Shown piece by piece: positions 1 through 6,925 of a stretch of 13,157 bases of DNA (positions are counted from its first letter, which is position 1; every line of letters starts with the position of its first letter). The notes below the pieces were generated by a model. It did no database searches, was not told the DNA's origin, and worked only from the letters and a program-made list of their open reading frames with translations. The stretch is taken from NCBI GenBank assembly GCA_943325655.2, contig CALPQG020000024.1:1-13157 (forward strand). Direction: 5' to 3'. The translations under genes were made by a program, and so were the position numbers. This DNA is from Bifidobacterium breve. GTDB taxonomy: Bacteria > Bacteroidota > Bacteroidia > Cytophagales > UBA9547.

Positions 1-183
1 ATCAATGGTACCAACCACATTATGTACGATATTTTGCACATCATATACCACAAAATGTCCTTTTGCTAAAGGGTAAAAATCATACCCTGGATTAATGATT
101 TCTACAGATTTTTTTTGATTACAAGAAATAATAAAAAGCATCCCCAACCAAACTATAATTAAATGTATTTTAAACTTCATCAT
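1..183 (-). CDS. Lipoprotein of unknown function, N-terminal part (runs off left edge)
   Basis: A minus-strand reading frame starts at the ATG ending at 183 (a second ATG follows at once, at 180) and stays open for 61 codons to the window edge. Residues 1-21 form a short basic start, a hydrophobic stretch and a lipobox ending I18-I19-S20-C21, so the product is probably lipid-modified at Cys21 after export. The residues after the cysteine (N-Q-K-K) are not the acidic export signal used by many surface lipoproteins of this phylum, so an inward-facing or periplasmic location is more likely (inference). The mature start contains NPGYDFYPLAKGHFVVYDV, of a kind I associate with uncharacterised Bacteroidota lipoproteins. 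It begins 30 bp after the mnmA stop and is probably co-transcribed with it. I do not recognise the function. Confidence 0.75.
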   Translation of the reverse strand, partial: MMKFKIHLIIVWLGMLFIISCNQKKSVEIINPGYDFYPLAKGHFVVYDVQNIVHNVVGTID

Positions 184-213
184 CAATTGCTTATAGTATT
201 AAATATTATTATT

Positions 214-1317
214 TTATACAATGTAACTCGACTCAATCCAACCTCCTCCAATGACATCATCTCCCTCATAAAACACAGCAGCCTGACCCGGAGTAATGGC
301 ACTTACATTGATGTCAAAATCAACTTTCATTTTGTCGCCAATTTGTTGAATTTTGGCTGAAGACCCATCATCGTTGTAACGAATTTTAGTCACACTTTGC
401 ATGGTAGTGTCTAATAAATTTTCATACTTTACCATATTCAATTTACTCACCCAGGCACCATTACGTGCTAAATCTTCTAAATTACCCAATACCACACGGT
501 TCTTATCTTTCTGAATTTCAACCACAAAAGCAGGAAAACCTAAAGCAATACCTAAACCTCTGCGTTGACCAATGGTATAAAAAGGATAACCTTCGTGTGT
601 ACCAACTACGGTGCCATCCAAAAGTACATACTCTCCTCCCGCTACTTGTTCGGACAAACCCGGAACCCTGCGTTTTAAAAAGCCACGGTAGTCATTGTCA
701 GGAATAAAACAAATTTCATAACTCTCTGATTTGTTCACCAAAGCATGAAAACCCCTATCTGTAGCCATTTGCCTAATTTCGGACTTTCTCAAATGTCCTA
801 AAGGCAACATGGTTCTGCTCAAACTTTCCTGGGAAACGCCCCAAAGTGCATACGATTGGTCTTTATTTTCATCAATACCTTTACTCAACACAAAACGGCT
901 ATTTTCTTCACGAACATTGGCATAATGACCAGTCGCAATCCACTCACAATCAAGCTTATCGGCACGTCTTAATAAAGCATCCCATTTGATATGCGTATTG
1001 CACAACACACATGGGTTTGGTGTTCTTCCAGCCAAATATTCATCTGTAAAATGATCTATTACCGAATCACCAAATTCTTCTCTTATGTCTAAAATATAGT
1101 GAGGGAAACCTAAGTTTACGGCTATTTCACGTGCATCATTAATGGAGTCAAGACTACAACAACCTGTTTCTTTTTTTGAGCCACCCGCACCAGCATAATC
1201 CCATGTTTTCATGGTCATCCCTATCACCTCATAGCCTTGTTCATGGAGCATTACAGCAGCAACGGAACTATCAATTCCACCGCTCATTGCTACAAGTACT
1301 CTACCATGTTTGCTCAT
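214..1317 (-). CDS. mnmA: tRNA-specific 2-thiouridylase MnmA
   Basis: MnmA places the sulfur at position 2 of the wobble uridine in tRNAs for Lys, Glu and Gln, using ATP and a relayed persulfide in the cytoplasm. The 367-residue protein is full length. The ATP-pyrophosphatase P-loop SGGIDSS is at 12-18. PNPCVLCN is at 101-107, with Cys103 as the expected catalytic nucleophile. ATGHYA is at 128-133, DQSYAL near 153-158, and ESYEICF at 198-204, with Cys203 as the expected persulfide-bearing partner. YTIGQRRGLGIA follows in the central domain, and a small beta-barrel makes up the C-terminus. The ATG start at 1317 places the P-loop at the normal distance from the N-terminus. The gene diverges from the TrpF-like gene across 165 bp and is followed after 30 bp by a lipoprotein gene. 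All key residues are present, so I expect an active enzyme. Confidence 0.97.
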   Translation of the reverse strand: MSKHGRVLVAMSGGIDSSVAAVMLHEQGYEVIGMTMKTWDYAGAGGSKKETGCCSLDSINDAREIAVNLGFPHYILDIREEFGDSVIDHFTDEYLAGRTPNPCVLCNTHIKWDALLRRADKLDCEWIATGHYANVREENSRFVLSKGIDENKDQSYALWGVSQESLSRTMLPLGHLRKSEIRQMATDRGFHALVNKSESYEICFIPDNDYRGFLKRRVPGLSEQVAGGEYVLLDGTVVGTHEGYPFYTIGQRRGLGIALGFPAFVVEIQKDKNRVVLGNLEDLARNGAWVSKLNMVKYENLLDTTMQSVTKIRYNDDGSSAKIQQIGDKMKVDFDINVSAITPGQAAVFYEGDDVIGGGWIESSYIV

Positions 1318-1482
1318 TTTTATTTATATTTTAAAGGAAATCAATAGTAACAAACTCAACCACAAAATTTTGCTAAACAATTGAACGCAAAATTTTCTAA
1401 TTTATTAACCAAAATTAAACATTATTCGGGATTTATAGGTTATTTTGCGGAATAAGTTGTTGAAACAAATTTTACAAAGCGA

Positions 1483-2088
1483 ATGAAACTTAAAACATTA
1501 GTGAAGGTTGGGAATGTGAGTAATTTATCTGATGCAAGGTATTGTGCTGGGATGGGTGTTGACATGATAGGTTTTTGTTTGGATGAAGATGAACCCGCTT
1601 ACCTGCCGACAGATCAAATAAATGCCATTACAGGTTGGATTTCAGGAGTTAAAATTGTTGGAGAAACGAAAGAGTTTGATATTGCCAAAATAAATCATTT
1701 GATTGAAGAGTTAAATTTGGACTATATTCAATTGAACGGTTCATTCAATTTCGATAAATACACCCAAATCAATAAACCCATCATTCAAAAAGTATTGGTG
1801 CTCGATTCCTATATTCTTCATTTGTATTTAAACAAAGTTGATTATTTATTATTTGAATCTATAGACCCAAATTTTGACATTAAAAAAGTGAGGGAACAAC
1901 TTAAAGCATTTTCTACCATTTACCCAATTATTGTTGGAAGTGGAATCACTTCAGAGAATGTCAATTATATCCTAGAAGAATGCAGTATTGAAGGTATTGG
2001 TTTAAAAGGAAGTACAGAAGAACGTCCAGGCTCTAAAGATTTCGATGATTTGGCTGAAGTGCTTGAAGTAATTCAGGTAGAGGAGTAA
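1483..2088 (+). CDS. TrpF-like (phosphoribosylanthranilate isomerase family) protein, probably not a standard isomerase
   Basis: The 201-residue protein has the shape of a TrpF beta/alpha barrel. It begins KTLVKVGNVSNLSDA (4-18), corresponding to the TrpF start K-I-C-G-x-T...DA. YIQLNG (81-86) matches the family's VQLHG strand. VGSGITSENV (151-160) matches the phosphate-binding GG-L-x-x-ENV turn, and GSTEERPGSKD (176-186) matches the SSGVE-x-x-PG-x-KD signature. The catalytic cysteine of TrpF appears to be Gly10. The acidic residue in the LLLDS strand appears to be Glu125 (LLFES). No other tryptophan gene is nearby. The phosphate-binding loops are kept, so it may bind a phosphorylated ligand without doing the classical isomerisation (inference). 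It is slightly short for TrpF but has no internal break. Family assignment is good; function is open. Confidence 0.8.
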   Translation: MKLKTLVKVGNVSNLSDARYCAGMGVDMIGFCLDEDEPAYLPTDQINAITGWISGVKIVGETKEFDIAKINHLIEELNLDYIQLNGSFNFDKYTQINKPIIQKVLVLDSYILHLYLNKVDYLLFESIDPNFDIKKVREQLKAFSTIYPIIVGSGITSENVNYILEECSIEGIGLKGSTEERPGSKDFDDLAEVLEVIQVEE

Positions 2089-2097
2089 GTTGGTTTT

Positions 2098-2129
2098 CTT
2101 TTAAAATACCCCTGCCCCATTTCTAAAAG
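2098..2129. terminator. Weak hairpin between convergent genes, possible terminator
   Basis: CTTTTAAAAT (2098-2107) pairs with ATTT-C-TAAAAG (2119-2129), giving 10 pairs with one bulged C and a C-rich 11-base loop. It lies in the 52-bp gap between the convergent TrpF-like and permease genes, where a bidirectional terminator would be expected. Neither side has a proper T-tract and the stem is AT-rich, so the call is weak. Confidence 0.3.
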
Positions 2130-2140
2130 CAACAATACTC

Positions 2141-3013
2141 CTATTTAAGTATAGGTTCCGTCTGAACGGTATTTCTTACCGCTATTTTGGTATAACTAAA
2201 TACCAAACCAAAAATAAACCCTGCCACAACGCTCATTGAACCAGCAATAGAACTGTCAAAATAAGTGGCTAAATAATATCCTCCTACGCTAGACAACAAT
2301 CCAAACAAAGCTGACAATGCCAGCATTATTTTTAGTTTGTTGGTCAATAAATAAGCTGTTGCTGCCGGTACTACCAAGAAGGCCACCACCAAAATTGCCC
2401 CTACCGATTCGAAAGAAGTTACTGTGGTAAAAGAGACACAACTCATTAATACATAATGCCATAAGGTGGCCGAAATACCGATTATTTTTGCGTAAGAATT
2501 ATCAAAAGTGGTGATTACAAATTCTTTATACGCCAATACAATTACAGCAATCACTACCATTAGATTGATCATACTGACATAAAAAGCCCTTGGGCCAATT
2601 TCAATTCCTGAAGTAAGTGTTAATTGATCAAATGGAATCATGGCCAAATCGCCATACAAAACGCAATCCTGATCAAGGTCTATTTTATCTGCAAATTGAC
2701 TAATTAAAATTACCCCCAAAGCAAACAAAAAAGTAAATGAAACGCCAATAGACGCATCTTCCTGTAGCTTGAGTTTTTGATGTAGCATTTCTATTAAAAA
2801 AGTGGTAATCACCCCAATAATACCTGCACCAATCAACATGGGCAAAGATTCTCTCGTTCCAGTAATCAAAAATGAAATCACAATTCCAGGCAAAACGGCA
2901 TGCGAAATCGCATCTCCTACCATTGCCATTTTACGCAACAATAAGAAACTCCCCAACAGTCCACAACTGATGGCTACCAATGCACCTGTAAGTATGATCC
3001 AAATTTCTGACAA
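2141..3013 (-). CDS. Metal ABC transporter permease (ABC-3 / ZnuB-TroC family)
   Basis: This integral inner-membrane protein forms the channel of a Zn, Mn or Fe uptake ABC transporter; the metal cannot be read from the sequence. The 290 residues contain about eight to nine hydrophobic segments (for example 4-26, 58-75, 90-107, 143-162, 203-224, 228-250, 256-275). Family motifs are LLLRKMAMVGDAISHAVLPG (24-43), EDASIG (85-90), GAILVVAFLVVPAATAYLLT (205-224) and DSSIAGSMSVVAGFIF (253-268). No ATPase or metal-binding protein gene flanks it, so its partners must be encoded elsewhere. The first usable start is TTG at 3013. No ATG or GTG exists upstream in this frame back to an in-frame stop, and the next internal Met (29) would remove the first helix. 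A tandem heptamer repeat lies immediately upstream. Confidence 0.9.
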   Translation of the reverse strand: MSEIWIILTGALVAISCGLLGSFLLLRKMAMVGDAISHAVLPGIVISFLITGTRESLPMLIGAGIIGVITTFLIEMLHQKLKLQEDASIGVSFTFLFALGVILISQFADKIDLDQDCVLYGDLAMIPFDQLTLTSGIEIGPRAFYVSMINLMVVIAVIVLAYKEFVITTFDNSYAKIIGISATLWHYVLMSCVSFTTVTSFESVGAILVVAFLVVPAATAYLLTNKLKIMLALSALFGLLSSVGGYYLATYFDSSIAGSMSVVAGFIFGLVFSYTKIAVRNTVQTEPILK

Positions 3014-3020
3014 TTTCTTG

Positions 3021-3048
3021 AGTGTTGCGTGTTGAGTGTTGAGTGTTG
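3021..3048. repeat. Tandem heptamer repeat, four units
   Basis: Four head-to-tail copies of AGTGTTG (plus strand) occupy 3021-3027, 3028-3034, 3035-3041 and 3042-3048. The second has C in place of A in the first position; the other three are identical. The array lies in the 88-bp spacer between the glycosidase stop and the permease start, eight bases upstream of the permease TTG. Confidence 0.9.
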
Positions 3049-3099
3049 AATAAATGTCAAGTTTTCACCTTTACTAAACATCCAACACTCACCACTCAA
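3032..3099. repeat. Imperfect 17-bp inverted repeat in glycosidase-permease spacer
   Basis: Bases 3032-3048 and 3083-3099 are reverse complements at 16 of 17 positions, separated by 34 bp. The left arm is part of the heptamer array. In the minus-strand transcript the hairpin would form just after the glycosidase stop codon. There is no T-tract on the exit side, so it is not a standard intrinsic terminator; it may protect the 3' end or attenuate expression of the permease (inference). Confidence 0.7.
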
Positions 3100-3101
3100 A
3101 A

Positions 3102-5732
3102 CTAGTTATACTTCGTATGAATTAAATCTGCTACCAAGGCCGTCCAACCTGTTTGGTGGGAAGCGCCTAAACCTGCTCCTGTATCTCCGTGAAAATATTC
3201 ATAAAACAGAATATGGTCTTGAAAATGAGGATCATTTTGCAATTTTTCTTTGTCTCCAAATACTGGTCTTCTGCCATCTTTTCCTTTTGTAAATATACTG
3301 ATCAAACGGTCACTGATGGCATCAGAAACTTCTTTTAAGTTCTTTAGAACGCCAGAACCTGTAGGGTATTCTATTTGAACTTCATCTCCGTAATAGGCAT
3401 AAAACTTTCTCAATGATTCAATAATGAGGTAGTTTACTGGAAACCAAATAGGCCCTCTCCAATTGGAATTACCGCCAAACATTCCTGAATCGGATTCTCC
3501 AGGATTATATTCAACGGTTAATATTTCATTGGCAGTTTCAAATTGATATGGATGTTCTTTATGGAATTTTGACAAAGCCCTGATGCCATAATCGGATAAG
3601 AATTCTTTTTCATCCAATAATTTAGATAAAACTCTTTTCAAACGAGAACCTTTAAGAATAGAGAACCTTCTTCTCACCCCAGATTTAGGATTGTTCCAGG
3701 TAGAAATAAGCCTGAAATATTGGGGTTTGAAATTAAAGAACCATTCTAACCTTCTATTGAAATGATGTAATTTACTCGTCAACTCTGGTTCAAGTGTTTC
3801 AATGGCAAATAGCGGAATCAACCCAACCATCGACCTGATTTTCAGAGGTGTGTATGTACCATTATTGGTATTCAATACATCATAGAAAAAACCATCTTTT
3901 TCATCCCAAAGGTTTAAACTGTCTACATCAGCATCAACGTTTGAAATGGCAGAAGCGATATGTAAAAAATGCTCCAGGAATTTAGAAGAGATGTCTTCAT
4001 AAGCCGAATTTGATTTACTCAATTCCATTGAAATACGAAGCATATTCAAAGAATACATCGCCATCCAACTGGTACCATCTGCTTGCTCTAAAGTTCCTCC
4101 TGTTGGCAAAGGCCTGCTCCTGTCAAACACCCCAATATTATCCAAACCTAAGAAACCTCCTTCAAAAATATTATTTCCAGAACTATCTTTACGGTTTACC
4201 CACCAGGTAAAGTTTAACATTAACTTTTGAAAAACCCTTTCCAAGAAATTGGTATCACTTACGCCATAATTGTCACGTTCAATTTCGAATACGCGCCAAC
4301 ATGCCCAAGCATGTACAGGAGGATTTACATCTGAAAAATGCCATTCGTAAGCAGGGATTTGCCCATTTGGATGCATGTACCATTCTCTCAATAACAATAT
4401 GAGCTGACGTTTTGCAAAGTCAGGATCTATCAATGCAATTGGAATACAATGGAAAGCCAAATCCCATGCCGCGTACCAGGGATATTCCCATTTATCAGGC
4501 ATGGAAATAATTTCCATGTTATTCATGTGCATCCATTCATGGTTTCTGCCTTTAAGACGTGAAACAGGAGGTTTTGAATTCCCATCTCCTTTCAACCATT
4601 TTTCAACATCAAAATAATAAAACTGTTTAGTCATCATCAAGCCTGCAAAAGCCTGACGCTGAATACCTTTCAATTCAGTATCTGCAACTTTTTTAGCGAT
4701 TTCATCATAAAACAAATCAGCTTGAGAAATACGTTGCAGAAAAACATATTCATGCTTGGCTAACTTGATATCGTCAAGTTTGGCCGCAAGTCTTAATTTT
4801 ATAACCTTTTTTTCACCTGGCTCAAGTGTTAAACTAAAACGAATCGCTGCCTTTGTTCCTTCAAACTTAGGATTGATGGCGCTTTTCTTTTTGTTCACTA
4901 CAAAATTATTGATACCATCTTTCCAATATCCTTTGGTAGTTTTATGCCCGTAAACCTTTTCATGATTTGTTTCATTGTTACAAAACAACAATCCAGGTTT
5001 AGGTTTGCTTTCAAAATACAAATACATTTTTCCATTTTCAGGATGCCATGCCGAAAGTACACCTTCTTTTTCAATGGCAATTTCTGGTTTAGGATAACTA
5101 GGATAATATGCCCAGTAATTTCTAAACCAAAGTGTAGGCATTAAATGTATTTTAGCAGCTTCCGGTCCGCGGTTGATAACAGTTATCCTAATATAAATAT
5201 CATCAGGTTCGTCTTTTGCATATTCTGTAAATACATCAAAATACCTGTTTTCATCAAAAATCCCTGTATCTAAAAGATTGTAGGTAGGTTCAGCTTTTGA
5301 TCTTTTGTTATTCTCTGCTAATATTTTTGCATAAGGAAACTCATTTTGAGGATACTTGTACAATGATTTCATGTAAGAATGCGTAGGCGTACTGTCCAAA
5401 TAATAGTACAACTCTTTCACATCTTCTCCATGCGTTCCCTGGTTTCCGGTTAAGCCAAAAAGTCTTTCTTTGATGATAGAATCTTTCTCATTCCACATGG
5501 ATAATCCAAAACACAAATATTGTTTTCTGTCTGAAATCCCATGAATTCCATCTTCACCCCAACGGTAAGCACGACTTCTGGCATCATCATGAGAAAAATA
5601 TTCCCAAGCGGAACCATCAGTACTATAATCCTCCCTCACTGTTCCCCACTGACGTTCAGTTACATAAGGCCCCCAGTTTTTCCAATCACCACTTGAACGT
5701 TTTGTTACCCTGTCTTTTTCTGGATTATACAT
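3102..5732 (-). CDS. GH63 / MGH1-like glycoside hydrolase (probable cytoplasmic glucosidase)
   Basis: The 876-residue protein has no signal peptide, so it acts in the cytoplasm. The N-terminal 350 residues look like the beta-rich domain of this family (WGPYVTERQWGTVREDYS at 20-37). An (alpha/alpha)6 barrel follows. Markers are WEYPWYAAWDLAF (415-427), where Asp424 is the candidate general acid, NGQIPAYEW (456-464), EQADGTSWMAMY (549-560), a GPIWFPVNYLI segment, and FYEYFHGDTG (843-852), where Glu845 is the candidate base, ending in a conserved T-G-W (861-863). GH63 and its relatives include processing alpha-glucosidases and mannosyl- or glucosylglycerate hydrolases; the substrate is not decided by sequence. 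A role in storage-glucan or compatible-solute turnover is an inference. It lies 107 bp downstream of hemC and 88 bp upstream of the permease; neither neighbour suggests a substrate. Confidence 0.88.
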   Translation of the reverse strand: MYNPEKDRVTKRSSGDWKNWGPYVTERQWGTVREDYSTDGSAWEYFSHDDARSRAYRWGEDGIHGISDRKQYLCFGLSMWNEKDSIIKERLFGLTGNQGTHGEDVKELYYYLDSTPTHSYMKSLYKYPQNEFPYAKILAENNKRSKAEPTYNLLDTGIFDENRYFDVFTEYAKDEPDDIYIRITVINRGPEAAKIHLMPTLWFRNYWAYYPSYPKPEIAIEKEGVLSAWHPENGKMYLYFESKPKPGLLFCNNETNHEKVYGHKTTKGYWKDGINNFVVNKKKSAINPKFEGTKAAIRFSLTLEPGEKKVIKLRLAAKLDDIKLAKHEYVFLQRISQADLFYDEIAKKVADTELKGIQRQAFAGLMMTKQFYYFDVEKWLKGDGNSKPPVSRLKGRNHEWMHMNNMEIISMPDKWEYPWYAAWDLAFHCIPIALIDPDFAKRQLILLLREWYMHPNGQIPAYEWHFSDVNPPVHAWACWRVFEIERDNYGVSDTNFLERVFQKLMLNFTWWVNRKDSSGNNIFEGGFLGLDNIGVFDRSRPLPTGGTLEQADGTSWMAMYSLNMLRISMELSKSNSAYEDISSKFLEHFLHIASAISNVDADVDSLNLWDEKDGFFYDVLNTNNGTYTPLKIRSMVGLIPLFAIETLEPELTSKLHHFNRRLEWFFNFKPQYFRLISTWNNPKSGVRRRFSILKGSRLKRVLSKLLDEKEFLSDYGIRALSKFHKEHPYQFETANEILTVEYNPGESDSGMFGGNSNWRGPIWFPVNYLIIESLRKFYAYYGDEVQIEYPTGSGVLKNLKEVSDAISDRLISIFTKGKDGRRPVFGDKEKLQNDPHFQDHILFYEYFHGDTGAGLGASHQTGWTALVADLIHTKYN

Positions 5733-5839
5733 ACCCTGTTGTGTTTTGATTTAGTTTGAATGAGACTTCAACTAATAATGTGTGTTCAATTTATAATTTT
5801 CAAATAAATGAAAATTTAACCATTAAGCAATTCAATTCC

Positions 5840-6760
5840 TTAAATTCCTTTCTTGATTTCTTTTAATATTTCGTCTCCTCCAGCACTTAAGACTTCTTCA
5901 GCAAGCAATTTGCCTAAATTAGCTGCTTCAGCTAAAGCACCTGAAATTGTTTTTCTAACAATTTTACTCCCATCCAGACTAACAATGCCACCTTCAATGG
6001 TAAGTTTGTTTTCTGAAATAGAAGCCATTGCAAATGAAGGAATACTACAACCTCCTTCTAAGCGATTTAAATACGCCCTTTCAGCTTGCAAAGCAGTAAA
6101 TGTTAAGGAATGATTGGTAGCTTTAATGATAATTTCTCTTAAATCTGAATTCAGGTTTACAGAGGCTTCTATCGCTACAGTACCTTGCCCAACAGGAGGA
6201 GTAAATTGGTACAAATCAAGATGTTGAATAATATATTGATCCAGTTCCATTCTGTGCACACCAGCATAAGCCAATAACAAAGCATCACAATAGCCTTGTT
6301 CAAGCTTGCGCATACGGGTTTGCAAATTGCCACGCATGTCTGTGGTTTTTACTTGGGGATAATAATGTTTTAGCAAAGCATTTCTTCTTGTGGAAGAAGT
6401 ACCAATGACAAAAGTAGCAATTTCATCAAGGTGCAAATCTGGCTTCAAACTCACCAATACATCGTTAGATTTTTCTCTATTGGTGAATGAAATAATTTCC
6501 AAATCATGAGGTAAAGAAGAAGGTAAATCTTTGGCTGAATGCACGGCAATGTCAATAGTGCCATCTCTTAATGCTTGTTCCAACTCTTCGGTAAATACAC
6601 CTTTACTCCCTATTTTAGCAAGGGTGACATCCAATATCATATCACCTTTGGTTTCAATTGTAATTATTTGTGCTGCTAATCCATGTTGAATCAATAAATC
6701 TTGAATATGATATGCTTGCCATAAAGCTAATTTACTTGACCTTGTTCCTATTTTAATCAT
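5840..6760 (-). CDS. hemC: Porphobilinogen deaminase (hydroxymethylbilane synthase)
   Basis: The enzyme joins four porphobilinogen units into hydroxymethylbilane in haem synthesis, in the cytoplasm. The 306-residue length is normal. Motifs in order: IGTRSSKLALWQA (4-16), GSKGVFTEELEQAL (51-64), DIAVHSAKDLP (70-80) with Asp78 as the catalytic aspartate, SSTRRNALL (122-130), DMRGNLQTRMRKL (141-153), PPVGQGTVAIEA (188-199) and ERAYLNRLEGGCSIP (227-241). Cys238 is the residue that carries the dipyrromethane cofactor. The ATG at 6760 puts the IGTRSS strand at the very N-terminus, as is usual. No other haem gene is visible alongside it. A 163-bp spacer with repeats and an 8-bp inverted repeat precedes it. 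Confidence 0.97.
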   Translation of the reverse strand: MIKIGTRSSKLALWQAYHIQDLLIQHGLAAQIITIETKGDMILDVTLAKIGSKGVFTEELEQALRDGTIDIAVHSAKDLPSSLPHDLEIISFTNREKSNDVLVSLKPDLHLDEIATFVIGTSSTRRNALLKHYYPQVKTTDMRGNLQTRMRKLEQGYCDALLLAYAGVHRMELDQYIIQHLDLYQFTPPVGQGTVAIEASVNLNSDLREIIIKATNHSLTFTALQAERAYLNRLEGGCSIPSFAMASISENKLTIEGGIVSLDGSKIVRKTISGALAEAANLGKLLAEEVLSAGGDEILKEIKKGI

Positions 6761-6764
6761 TTTC

Positions 6765-6790
6765 TAGTTTAGCGTTTTTAGTTCAGCGTT
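6765..6790. repeat. Direct repeat, 12-mer twice with 14-bp period
   Basis: TAGTTTAGCGTT (6765-6776) and TAGTTCAGCGTT (6779-6790) match at 11 of 12 positions. They lie immediately upstream of the hemC start and resemble the heptamer family seen at 3021-3048 (GTT-x-AG-x spacing). Confidence 0.7.
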
Positions 6791-6798
6791 CAGAGTAG

Positions 6799-6826
6799 AA
6801 TCAGGTATTTAACATACAACCTGATT
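6799..6826. promoter_or_regulatory. Inverted repeat in hemC upstream region, possible operator or leader hairpin
   Basis: AATCAGGT (6799-6806) and ACCTGATT (6819-6826) are perfect 8-bp reverse complements around a 12-bp spacer, about 40 bp upstream of the hemC ATG. The geometry would suit a dimeric repressor site or a leader hairpin. I found no matching Bacteroidota promoter next to it, so its function is only a suggestion. Confidence 0.35.
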
Positions 6827-6911
6827 TAATTTTGACACAATAGTTTTAACTCAATACTTTTACATTTTTTTAAAATTTACAGTTTCCTTTTATTACTAAA
6901 GACTCAACATT

Positions 6912-6925
6912 CAACACTCACCACT
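6912..6925. repeat. 14-mer shared with the glycosidase 3' end
   Basis: CAACACTCACCACT occurs here, overlapping the holB stop codon, and is identical at 3083-3096, just after the glycosidase stop. Read on the coding strand, both genes are followed by AGTGGTGAGTGTTG within ten bases of their stop codons. The sequence continues here with a second related unit (ACTCAACATT, 6902-6911). Confidence 0.8.

Noticed and set aside
197..203. SRT in place of SRC in delta' (residue numbers) as a sign of lost function.
   Set aside because: The arginine is kept, and the cysteine can vary in this subunit, so the change alone means little.
163..360. Plus-strand 65-codon frame over the mnmA 3' end.
   Set aside because: It lies antisense to the mnmA C-terminus and the lipoprotein start, both better supported, and resembles no family.
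1409..1417. TAATTTTG on the minus strand as a -7 box for mnmA.
   Set aside because: It fits TAnnTTTG, but no TTTG/TTG box lies 19-21 bases upstream, and such sequence is common in AT-rich spacers.
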